Positions 9,869 through 17,631 of a stretch of DNA of 64,000 bases are shown piece after piece. The stretch is from positions 62,001 to 126,000 of the forward strand of contig NZ_JAATJG010000005.1 of assembly GCF_011927765.1 (NCBI RefSeq), given 5' to 3'. Under the pieces are notes generated by a model, which ran no database searches, was not told where the DNA came from, and worked only from the letters and a program-made list of their open reading frames with translations. The stretch comes from Wenyingzhuangia aestuarii. GTDB taxonomy: Bacteria; Bacteroidota; Bacteroidia; Flavobacteriales; Flavobacteriaceae. Both the position numbers and the translations under genes were made by a program. The stretch's first letter is position 1, and the number at the start of each line of letters is the position of its first letter.

Positions 9869-10531
9869 TTAAAAAGAATAAGCCAGTCTTAAGGATAGAT
9901 AGGGTAAAAATTTGTTTTCCTTAAAACTATCTTGTAGTAATGCTTCTTGGTTTTTGGTTTGTTCAATAATACCTGTAGCATCTAAAGACATACTAGGTCC
10001 ATCAGCATCGTAATAAGTTCCTAACTCCACTCCAAAACCAAAACCAGATGTTGGCACAGCTCTACCAAATGCAATACCTGCATAGGGTAACAATCCTTCC
10101 CATTGGGCATTAATAAAAATATTACCTACATCATCAGAAGTAAAAACAACTTCTCCAATCTTAACTTCGTCTTTAAAAGAAAGTGTTACGTCTACATCAT
10201 TTTTAACAAAGTAACCAGCTCCTAAAACAAACCTAAATGCTTTACCAAAAGGAGCAATGTTAAAAAGTGCATCTATATGGTTAATATCAAACTCACCATC
10301 CACTAATAAGTCCTTTCCATCAATTTCATAATCAAAATCTTCCTGTTTGTATTTTAGAATACTGTAACGAGCTGTAGCCGAAAAATATTCGTTTATTTTA
10401 TAGGAATAATCTAAGCCTAAACCTGTTCCCAAATGAACGGCTAGTGCGTGCTTTTTTTCTTTTTCTCCTGTTTGTTGAGAAAAAAGATAACTTGTACATA
10501 GACAAATTAATAGAATCATTGTTTTTTTCAT
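9869..10531 (-). CDS. Small outer-membrane beta-barrel protein
   Basis: A signal peptide (ending around SYLFSQ, residues 14-19) is followed by about 200 residues of alternating, aromatic-rich beta strands with the final residue Phe, the usual C-terminal signature of outer-membrane barrels. It resembles the generic 8-10-strand barrel proteins of Bacteroidota rather than a porin with known substrate. It sits between a LuxR-type regulator gene and a lipoprotein gene on the same strand with short gaps, so the three are probably one transcript. The function is unknown; a complex with the lipoprotein is a reasonable guess. Confidence 0.7.
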   Translation of the reverse strand: MKKTMILLICLCTSYLFSQQTGEKEKKHALAVHLGTGLGLDYSYKINEYFSATARYSILKYKQEDFDYEIDGKDLLVDGEFDINHIDALFNIAPFGKAFRFVLGAGYFVKNDVDVTLSFKDEVKIGEVVFTSDDVGNIFINAQWEGLLPYAGIAFGRAVPTSGFGFGVELGTYYDADGPSMSLDATGIIEQTKNQEALLQDSFKENKFLPYLSLRLAYSF

Positions 10532-10557
10532 AGTTGTTATATTTAGTTTATAGTTAA

Positions 10558-11223
10558 TTATATAGGGTGCTTATCAATAAATAAAATGAGCTCTGATACT
10601 TTTTTTACTTCTAGCTTTTTGTACACGTTTTTTATATGAGAATGGACCGTTCCATAGGATATATTTAAGAACAAGGCTATTTCTTTTTGTGTATACCCAC
10701 CTATAAGAAGCTTTATCACTTCTTTTTCTCTTTTGGTTATTTTTTGAGTTTTTTCTATTGCCAATTTTGAAATATCATTATTAAAATTGGCAATAGTAAT
10801 AGCATATTTAGGAGTTCCTTTTTTAGTTCTATGTACCGTCATAGTAACACCTTCTACATTTCTCCAAGTCTTTTTTTGGTACCTAAGCTTATAATCTAAT
10901 TCTAAAAAACCATGGCCTCCTACTTTAAAAAAGAAAAAGGAATCTGCCAACGTAGTTACTGTAGAGGGATGCATTAAGTTTAAATAATAGAGATAGTCCT
11001 TATTTTTAAGTCTATTGTTTTCAAAACCATAGAATGTTTTAAAAGCATCATTTAAACAAACGGGCTTGTAAAATTCAACATCGTGTAGGGTTATTAATGA
11101 ATTTGATTGGTTGATTATTTCTAAAAACACCTCACAATCATGTATATTAACAAAGTCAACAGATTTGACTTTGATAGTATTGACAAGTTCATTTAATTCC
11201 TTTCTTAACGTATCTTTACACAT
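10558..11223 (-). CDS. LuxR-type transcription regulator with PAS-like N-terminal domain
   Basis: I start the gene at ATG 11223 (221 residues) rather than at the TTG at 11250. Residues 162-221 form a LuxR/NarL helix-turn-helix (ITKREKEVIKLL ... KEIALFLNISYGTVHSHIKNVYKKL). The N-terminal part has no receiver Asp motif; its layout (VCLNDAFKTFYGFENN ... LDYKLRYQKKTWRNVEG) looks PAS-like, so it probably senses a small molecule or protein directly. It is the first gene of the operon that encodes the barrel and lipoprotein and may autoregulate it. A 7-6-7 palindrome lies 94 bp upstream of its start. Confidence 0.8.
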   Translation of the reverse strand: MCKDTLRKELNELVNTIKVKSVDFVNIHDCEVFLEIINQSNSLITLHDVEFYKPVCLNDAFKTFYGFENNRLKNKDYLYYLNLMHPSTVTTLADSFFFFKVGGHGFLELDYKLRYQKKTWRNVEGVTMTVHRTKKGTPKYAITIANFNNDISKLAIEKTQKITKREKEVIKLLIGGYTQKEIALFLNISYGTVHSHIKNVYKKLEVKKVSELILFIDKHPI

Positions 11224-11544
11224 GTAATAAATAGCAATATAATTTAACAATCAACACCTTAACCAGAGGTATCTCTTAATTTTTATTTAAAACTATACTT
11301 TTAATCAGTGTTTTTCTATCCCCACAAAAGGGGATATTTTCTATTTTAAAAACATTTATCAATTCAGGAATTTTTACACTTCACAAAAACAATCTAAACA
11401 AGTAAAAGGCTGTAGGAGTAAGATTAAGACAACAAAAAGGGGGGAATAATTATTTTTTCTTATTTAGATCATTCAAAAATCAGTTACGCGTAAGCGTTAT
11501 TGATAGAATAGAAACGGCATAAAAGAGGTTCTTTAAGAAAAGAA
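11224..11544. other. Regulatory intergenic stretch
   Basis: About 320 bp between two minus-strand regulator genes. It contains the TATCCCC palindrome at 11317-11336, a G-run at 11441-11446, and a weak hairpin (arms 11528-11534 and 11539-11545) right at the stop codon of the upstream small LuxR-type gene. No coding frame is convincing and I found no exact TAnnTTTG box for the downstream operon. Confidence 0.5.
11317..11336. promoter_or_regulatory. Perfect palindrome TATCCCC-N6-GGGGATA
   Basis: The 7-base arms are perfectly complementary around a six-base spacer, with no T-run, so it looks like an operator rather than a terminator. It is 94 bp upstream of the LuxR-type regulator gene. A close copy with a truncated right arm stands before the sensor kinase gene at 12073-12090. 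Confidence 0.5.
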
Positions 11545-11916
11545 CTAATCCAACAAATGAAAAGCTTGAGCAAATAAAAACCAATCTATAGAGCGTTTTA
11601 TAGATAGTTTCTTGATGATTTTTTTTCTATGACTTGCTACTGTAGAGGTTTCTATAAACAGCTTAACTCCTATTTCTTTACTACAATATCCTCTAACAAT
11701 TAATTTTAAAATTTCTAACTCTCTAACCGTTAAACTCTTAATTTTTTTATAATTCGCTTTAATAAACGCTCTTTCTATTTTAAATCGCTCTACGGTTTTA
11801 ATGGCTTTGGGCAAGTCGTCGTAATCTAACGTAACGGATAACTCTACATTACGATCTCCTATATTTATTTCATATAAAATTTCTGACTCTATACGATTTT
11901 CTATATTTCTTAACAT
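11545..11916 (-). CDS. Small LuxR-type DNA-binding protein
   Basis: I chose ATG 11916 (123 residues); a TTG at 11940 would add eight residues. Residues 60-120 are a LuxR/NarL-type helix-turn-helix (LTVRELEILKLIVRGYCSKEIG, TSTVASHRKKIIKKL). The N-terminal 55 residues are too short for a receiver domain and show no phospho-acceptor motif. The gene stands alone, head-to-head with the 7TM sensor kinase gene (234 bp apart). It may be a partner or a simple regulator of this signalling cluster, but nothing in the sequence proves it. Confidence 0.75.
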   Translation of the reverse strand: MLRNIENRIESEILYEINIGDRNVELSVTLDYDDLPKAIKTVERFKIERAFIKANYKKIKSLTVRELEILKLIVRGYCSKEIGVKLFIETSTVASHRKKIIKKLSIKRSIDWFLFAQAFHLLD

Positions 11917-12072
11917 AGCTTTTAATTTTAGTTGAAACAATAGAGCTAATAAGAACTGTAATAAAAGGAATTTAGCTTGGCATAGAATTAAACAATGTTA
12001 TTTTTAACATATAAGCTCGGTCTCCTAACATATTTACTTAAAAAATGGCTAAACCTGTATTATTATAGTTTT

Positions 12073-12090
12073 TATCCCCTAAAAAGGGTA
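12073..12090. promoter_or_regulatory. Imperfect copy of the TATCCCC box upstream of the sensor kinase
   Basis: The left arm TATCCCC and an A-rich six-base spacer match the palindrome at 11317; the right arm is reduced to GGGTA. It lies 60 bp before the kinase start. Shared control of the two units is inferred from this similarity. Confidence 0.4.
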
Positions 12091-12149
12091 GCTGTTTTTA
12101 CATATAATAAAATTAGTTTTATAGCTTAGTAACCTCCTCATACTTAAGT

Positions 12150-13949
12150 ATGGTTTATAAAAAAAAAATGAAATTAAAATTCCTGTTTATACTCATTGTG
12201 CTTGTTTGTACTAATCTTCAAGCCCAATTTAAATTAGAGGGTAATATTTTTCTACTTGATAAATATGATGACCAAATCACTTTAGAGGATGCCATTAATT
12301 TAGAAACAAAAGGCCTTTTTAACATCCCCTATAAAACTGAAACTTATTTCTTTTTAGAGGGTAAAGAAGCCGGATGGTTAGTTATTAACATCCCTAAACA
12401 AGAGCAAGGTCTTTGGATTAGCATCCAAAATTCACTCTTAGAAGAATTAAATTTTTATCAACACTATAACAACATTAAAAAAGAACTCAGCCCTAATAAG
12501 GGATATCGTTTTCCTATAGTGTCAATCGCTAAAAACACAACTCCTTGTAAACTCTATATAAGAACAAAAGATGCATTAAGTTATAGAACCGAATTTATTA
12601 TAAAATCCTATAATTTAAAGGAGTACGAAGCAACCATGCAAAAAGATTATTTTGTAATAGGTTCTTACGCTTTTGGCTTGTTGGTGCTGTTAATATCTGC
12701 TTCAATAATATTTCTTTACAAAAAAAAGTTTGCCGTTTTGTGGTACATGATCCACTTAACTGCCTTAATTATAGAATACCTAATTTCTACAGGTACTTTT
12801 AGTCAATGGTTTGTAAGTAACGATCTAATTTTAACCTATGGATTAGATCATTTTTCTTTATTAATTTCTACCATGGCTCTTTCAGAATTTTTTAGGAACT
12901 TTTACGCATATGGTAAAAAAACAATGTTCTGTAAACATATTTATTTAGCCATAAGTATTGCCTGTGGTCTGGCCGCAATTTTTTCTATAGTAGATGGACT
13001 TTATGGAAATATGTACAATGTTGAATTTTATTCACAAACAATATTAAACTACGCATCATTACTTTCATTAATAATTCATTTCATCTTAGTTTTTTATAGG
13101 GTAATTCCTCTTTACTTATTCTTTGCTTTCTTACTACCTGTATTAGGAATTTTTGCAAACTTAGGCGATTTTAAAAACTATTTTAACAACCCTAACATCA
13201 CTTATTTTATTTTTCAGTCTGTGTATCTTGGAATTTTAATTGAAGTAATTGTGATCATCTTTTACATTATTAAAGAATCTGTAGATGGAGAACTATTGTC
13301 TGTTAAATTATCCAAAGAGAATAACGAGTTAAAAAATAATTTTCAGGAAGAAATACTAACAATACAAGAAGTACATCAAAATGCACTGGTAAACGATGTA
13401 CATGATTCTTTTGGTGGATACATAGAAGCCTTAAAACTTAACTTATTACAAAAAGATTTAAATGGTGATAAAATAAATACAATCCTAAATTCTTTTAAAA
13501 AAGATTATCGTTTTTTATTAAACTCATTATACATTCCAAACATAAATTCTACCAATTTTGAAGAGGCTATCCTGGATTATGTGAATAAAATGAATCAACT
13601 ATCTAAAGCTGTTATTTCGTACAATAGCGAAAAAGATAAGTTTATAACGATACCTCAAAACACGGCAAAACTATTGTTTAAATCTGTTTCAGAATTAACC
13701 ACAAATGCAATTAAACATGCCAATGCAAATCAAATAAACATCAATTTAATACTAACCGATTCTAAAATAGCTCTTAATATTAAAGATGATGGAAAAGGTT
13801 TTAAAAAGAGTGATATTAAAAACACGTCTTTTGGTTTAACAAGTATTAAAGACAGAATTGAGTCTCTTAATGGAATCTTTATTTTAAATTCTACCAAAGA
13901 AAAAGGAACAGAAATTATAATGGAGTTAAGTTTAAATGAGCCTTCTTAA
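12150..13949 (+). CDS. 7TM-type sensor histidine kinase
   Basis: The 599-residue protein has a signal-like N-terminus, an extracytoplasmic beta domain (about 27-160, 7TMR-DISMED2-like), seven predicted membrane segments (about 168-376), a short coiled coil, then a HisKA_3-type dimerisation domain with the phospho-accepting His418 in NDVHDSFGG, and a HATPase domain (about 505-595: ELTTNAIKHA, DDGKGF, SFGLTSIKDRIE). HisKA_3 kinases pair with NarL/LuxR-type response regulators; a suitable one lies at 18727 and no other receiver is in the window. The start may also be ATG 12168. Its stop overlaps the start of the catalase-related gene by 14 bp, so the two are probably translated together. Confidence 0.85.
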   Translation: MVYKKKMKLKFLFILIVLVCTNLQAQFKLEGNIFLLDKYDDQITLEDAINLETKGLFNIPYKTETYFFLEGKEAGWLVINIPKQEQGLWISIQNSLLEELNFYQHYNNIKKELSPNKGYRFPIVSIAKNTTPCKLYIRTKDALSYRTEFIIKSYNLKEYEATMQKDYFVIGSYAFGLLVLLISASIIFLYKKKFAVLWYMIHLTALIIEYLISTGTFSQWFVSNDLILTYGLDHFSLLISTMALSEFFRNFYAYGKKTMFCKHIYLAISIACGLAAIFSIVDGLYGNMYNVEFYSQTILNYASLLSLIIHFILVFYRVIPLYLFFAFLLPVLGIFANLGDFKNYFNNPNITYFIFQSVYLGILIEVIVIIFYIIKESVDGELLSVKLSKENNELKNNFQEEILTIQEVHQNALVNDVHDSFGGYIEALKLNLLQKDLNGDKINTILNSFKKDYRFLLNSLYIPNINSTNFEEAILDYVNKMNQLSKAVISYNSEKDKFITIPQNTAKLLFKSVSELTTNAIKHANANQININLILTDSKIALNIKDDGKGFKKSDIKNTSFGLTSIKDRIESLNGIFILNSTKEKGTEIIMELSLNEPS

Positions 13950-14952
13950 ATCTAATAAGAATATGTTTAGTAAAACTGAGTTAAAATACATTCAAGAGAT
14001 TCAAGATAAAATGTCTGCTTACATAAGTAGCTCTTACAAAAAAGGGGCTACAGAAAGAGATGCACATCCAAAAACCTTAGGATTGGTAAAAGGCTATTTT
14101 AGTATAGAACCCAACTTGCCTAACGAATTAAAACAAGGAATTTTTGGTACTCAAAATAAATACCCTGTACTGATTCGTTATTCTAATGGAAACCATAAAA
14201 TACAATCAGATCTTAAAAAAGATATTAGAGGAATTAGCCTAAAATTAATAGCTGTTAGTGGCCAAAGAACTCCGGATAGTCTTGAAAAAAACACGCAAGA
14301 TTTTCTATTAATGTCTCATGCTACAATGCCTTTTGGAACGCTTAAAAAGTTTAGAGATGTAATTGTAAGTACAATTAACTCTTCTTTATTTTTAAAGCTA
14401 AAATGGTTGTTAACCAACTTAAAAACAGCCAAGCTTGTAAAAAAATCAAAACTTAGTCATCAATCTTTAAGTACTATTAATTACTGGAGTACTACTACCT
14501 ATGCCTTTGGAAATACGATGGTTAAATACAAGCTTACCCCATCGGTACATATTCACAAAAAATTTACAATAGACAATTCTTATAATAGATTAGCTAACAG
14601 ACTAAAACAAGAGTTAGCTACACAAGAAATAGCTTATGATTTTTGTATTCAGTTTTACAAAAACGAAAAGGAAACACCAACCAAGGACATGTCTGTAGAA
14701 TGGGATGAAAAATTAAGTCCTTTTAAAAAAGTAGCAAGCCTTACAATTCCCAAACAAGTAGTAGGCAAACATGTTAAACTCAATCAAAAAATAACCTATT
14801 CACTAACCAATAGTCTTTTGGAACACAAAGCTGTTGGAGAGTTAAATAATGTTAGAATTAAGGTATACAAGGCATTAGCTGAACTAAGACATCATTTAAA
14901 CAACAACAATCCAAAGTACGAACCTACCCTAGAGGATTTTAAGAACTTATAG
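13936..14952 (+). CDS. Catalase-related haem protein (y4iL/SrpA-like group)
   Basis: At 338 residues it is much shorter than true catalases and fits the catalase-like haem proteins that include hydroperoxide-converting enzymes. Visible landmarks: the distal His44 in RDAHPKTLG (catalase VHAKG), the haem-pocket stretch IRYSNG ... KDIRGISLKL (71-104), and a C-terminal R307-x-x-x-Y311 matching the catalase proximal Arg/Tyr. Where catalases carry the distal Asn, my reading is Ser127-His128, so ordinary H2O2 dismutation is doubtful. ATG 13963 is an alternative start. It overlaps the kinase gene by 14 bp and the convergent COX-like gene by 6 bp. A role in handling lipid hydroperoxides made by the neighbour is inference; a simple peroxide-protection role is the alternative. 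Confidence 0.75.
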   Translation: MSLLKSNKNMFSKTELKYIQEIQDKMSAYISSSYKKGATERDAHPKTLGLVKGYFSIEPNLPNELKQGIFGTQNKYPVLIRYSNGNHKIQSDLKKDIRGISLKLIAVSGQRTPDSLEKNTQDFLLMSHATMPFGTLKKFRDVIVSTINSSLFLKLKWLLTNLKTAKLVKKSKLSHQSLSTINYWSTTTYAFGNTMVKYKLTPSVHIHKKFTIDNSYNRLANRLKQELATQEIAYDFCIQFYKNEKETPTKDMSVEWDEKLSPFKKVASLTIPKQVVGKHVKLNQKITYSLTNSLLEHKAVGELNNVRIKVYKALAELRHHLNNNNPKYEPTLEDFKNL

Positions 14953-16563
14953 TTTTTGAGACACTTTGTTGTAATTAAAGTTTACAGCACTATGAGTCTC
15001 TTCGGTAAAGTCTACAATAGATTTTACACTACTAAATTGCTGAATAAGCTTCCAACCTAAGGGACTAAATGTTTGTTCATTAAACACGTTTTCGGACAAC
15101 AAAGGATTTGTTAACGCATGTGAAAAAGCATCACTAGCAATCATTTGTAACATTAAATTTCCTAAAATAGGTTTCTCTTCGTACAAAGGATTTTTAGGAG
15201 GGTCTTGGGCCAAAGCTCCTATCACCAAATCAACCTTTTCTACATCTCCATCATACAAGCTATTCAGAATACTTAATTGATCTTTGTCTTTTGTTATATC
15301 AGACATTTTTTTAGGTCTAGCATTAAAGAATTTAGTCATAGAACCCGAAAACTGTTCACAATAATCTGCATAGGAAGTTAACTTAGATGCTCTTGAAATA
15401 AATAAAGTCATCAGTTCTGCCTCTTTCATAAAGTCTGGAGTATTCATTAATGTCATCTTACCCGCTTTTTGATAAGACAACTGTTCTAAAATAGAAGTGA
15501 TTGAGTTCTCTTCTACAAACTGATTGTTAAATCTAAAAACATCTTTGGTGGCATAAACTTTTCCGTTGAATTGCATGTGATCTGGAATCATAGAATGCCA
15601 TCGGTAGAGCAAATTAAACTCTGTAGAAATCCAATTATTTCTATACCAATTTTTCTTGGGAGCATAGGTGGTGTCTAATTCAAACTTCATCCATTTAAAA
15701 GGTTTTAAATGGTTTACATAATCTTCTACAACAACCTTAATTAAAATTACAATCAATATATTTCTTGTTGTCTGAAAAATTTGTTCATCTCCCCAATTAT
15801 ATTCCTTTTCAAGCTGACGGGCTATTTTATTATGCAATCTTAAAAACAGCGTATTAATGGTACTATGCGAAACGGTAGAATTTCCTCTTCCCAATCCCGT
15901 AGCATAAAATTTTCTTTTTTTAGCATCGTCTTTCCATAACTCCCTGTATACAGTAGGCAAATAAGAAATATATTCTAACTCTTTAAAGGCGGATTTAACC
16001 TCTAAGTTTTCATCAAATAAATAAGGAGGAAATTCTTTACCCTTTATGATTTGAGAGAATAATGTACCTCCTTTATGACTCCTTAAAGCATTTGTGGTGG
16101 TTTTGTTCAATCCATAAAGCTGACACAAGTCTATTTCGTGATTAGAAGTATTTTTTCTAAGGTCCTTAAAATCAATTCTAAAAAAAGCATCTGTAAACCA
16201 TTGTGCAAACCCCATAAACAACAGAGATGTTCTATGGCAAGGCTCCATGGGTTTTCCGTTTCTTATAAAAGCATCAATCACCTTACTTATAGGCGGTAGT
16301 GTTTGTTGATGTTCTTCTTTTGCTACAGGTAAAAGTCTATTGTTATAGGTTTTATCTTTTAAACTTTCCCATGATGTATAATTGTTGACCTCCCATGCAT
16401 CTGGATTTTTTAAATCGGGCATAAAAAAACAACGATCATTACGCTGTACCATAGTGCCAGGAGCTGCTATTTCTGAATAAGTACTAAAAGGATAAGGTCT
16501 AGACGGTTTAGATTGTATGTTACTGTTAATAACCCATTTAGATAATTGTTTATTGAACCCCAT
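14947..16563 (-). CDS. Cyclooxygenase-like animal-type haem peroxidase
   Basis: This 538-residue protein follows the animal COX fold in order: FAQWFTDAFF (119-128), IDLCQLYG (144-151), QIIKGKEFPP (171-180), LRLHNKIARQL (241-251), GDEQIFQTTRNILI (258-271), EDYVNHL (280-286) and EFNLLYRWHSMIPD (315-328). Tyr320 and His323 match the COX catalytic Tyr385 and proximal His388; Gln121 matches Gln203. The distal peroxidase His207 is replaced by Asp125. No signal peptide, EGF or membrane-binding domain is visible, so it is probably cytoplasmic or peripheral. Known relatives (COX, alpha-dioxygenase, linoleate diol synthase) oxygenate fatty acids. Its 3' end overlaps the catalase-related gene; its start is 39 bp from the divergent papain-like gene. 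The substrate is unknown. Confidence 0.8.
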   Translation of the reverse strand: MGFNKQLSKWVINSNIQSKPSRPYPFSTYSEIAAPGTMVQRNDRCFFMPDLKNPDAWEVNNYTSWESLKDKTYNNRLLPVAKEEHQQTLPPISKVIDAFIRNGKPMEPCHRTSLLFMGFAQWFTDAFFRIDFKDLRKNTSNHEIDLCQLYGLNKTTTNALRSHKGGTLFSQIIKGKEFPPYLFDENLEVKSAFKELEYISYLPTVYRELWKDDAKKRKFYATGLGRGNSTVSHSTINTLFLRLHNKIARQLEKEYNWGDEQIFQTTRNILIVILIKVVVEDYVNHLKPFKWMKFELDTTYAPKKNWYRNNWISTEFNLLYRWHSMIPDHMQFNGKVYATKDVFRFNNQFVEENSITSILEQLSYQKAGKMTLMNTPDFMKEAELMTLFISRASKLTSYADYCEQFSGSMTKFFNARPKKMSDITKDKDQLSILNSLYDGDVEKVDLVIGALAQDPPKNPLYEEKPILGNLMLQMIASDAFSHALTNPLLSENVFNEQTFSPLGWKLIQQFSSVKSIVDFTEETHSAVNFNYNKVSQKL

Positions 16564-16602
16564 ATTTTAGTATCTTAACATTTCTCTATAAATATATTAA
16601 AA

Positions 16603-17631
16603 ATGAGCGCTGTAATTTCTGATGAACTACAAGATTTTATCAATAACTTAGAACAAGGTGATATTATTATGCACCACGCGCATGGATTTCTTTCTGAATC
16701 TATTAGAGCTTTAGACGGAAGCAACTATAACCATTGTTCTATTTACGACAAAGATGGTTATGTTTATGAATCTGTTACTGGAGGTATCAAAAAAAAAGAA
16801 TTAAAGGAAAGTATAGCAAAGCAAAAAACAGCTGCTATTACAAACTTTAGATTAGATAATCTCCCAGAAGATAAAAGTTTATTGATAGAAACCATAGAAA
16901 AATATCATACTAGTAATATTTATGCTTATGATCAAATTGTATTATTAGCCATGATTTTACTAAAAAAAGAACTTGCTCTAGACAATCCCGAAACAAGATC
17001 TTTTGTAGAAAACTTCCTAATATATACAACAAACTTTTTAACCAACCTTTTTGATCCAAATAATAAAAATGAAATTTGTTCTGAAGTTATATACAGAGCT
17101 TATGAAGAAGTTGCTAATCATACTGGAAATACAGATTTCCATATGGTTATTGATATAGATGAATCTATGATCCCTTATGATGAGGATAAGAAAATACTCG
17201 TAAAAAAAATAAAGCGTATTTTAAAAAACAACAAATCATTACATTTTGACACCAAAGCGCTAAAAAAATTAAAAAGAAAAAAAACGGGAGTTAGTAGACA
17301 AGAAATAGAAGAAAGTTTTAAAAGAATGCTCCCTATTCTAGAAAAAAGAAAACTAGCCAAAAAAGGGGGTATTCGTAAAGGAAACAAACTTTTACTTCCA
17401 AGAGGAATCTATAGTAGAGAATTTGTACGCGATGAAATAAAGAATTGGGATAAGAATATTAAGTATTTTGAAAGAACAAATCCAGAGACTGCTAAACTGT
17501 TAAAAAAAATTAATATTCATAACTTTATTACACCTGCAAATATTTCGGTACACTGTCTGAATGCTAAAAAACTAAACACCTTTAAAACAGGAATTGAGTA
17601 CGATTCAAATTGCCCATTTTGTGCTATTTAA
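16603..17631 (+). CDS. Permuted papain-fold protein, YiiX/NlpC-LRAT-like
   Basis: Residues 15-180 match the circularly permuted NlpC/P60 (YiiX/YaeF, LRAT-like) fold: LEQGDIIMHHA (16-26), His44 in NYNHCSIY, Glu56 in YVYES and the nucleophile Cys159 in NEICSEVIYRAY. Members of this superfamily act as acyltransferases, thioesterases or lipases, and YiiX-type proteins are thought to act on lipids. A Lys-rich tail of about 160 residues has no match I recognise and ends in a CPFC motif at 337-340, three residues before the C-terminus of this 342-residue protein. No signal peptide is present. It is divergent from the COX-like gene with a 39-bp shared upstream region and convergent, with a 4-bp overlap, with the next gene. 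Confidence 0.7.
   Translation: MSAVISDELQDFINNLEQGDIIMHHAHGFLSESIRALDGSNYNHCSIYDKDGYVYESVTGGIKKKELKESIAKQKTAAITNFRLDNLPEDKSLLIETIEKYHTSNIYAYDQIVLLAMILLKKELALDNPETRSFVENFLIYTTNFLTNLFDPNNKNEICSEVIYRAYEEVANHTGNTDFHMVIDIDESMIPYDEDKKILVKKIKRILKNNKSLHFDTKALKKLKRKKTGVSRQEIEESFKRMLPILEKRKLAKKGGIRKGNKLLLPRGIYSREFVRDEIKNWDKNIKYFERTNPETAKLLKKINIHNFITPANISVHCLNAKKLNTFKTGIEYDSNCPFCAI

Noticed and set aside
13936-14952. Ordinary catalase (katA/katE)
   Set aside because: It is far too short, and the distal Asn region and overall pattern fit the small catalase-related group instead.
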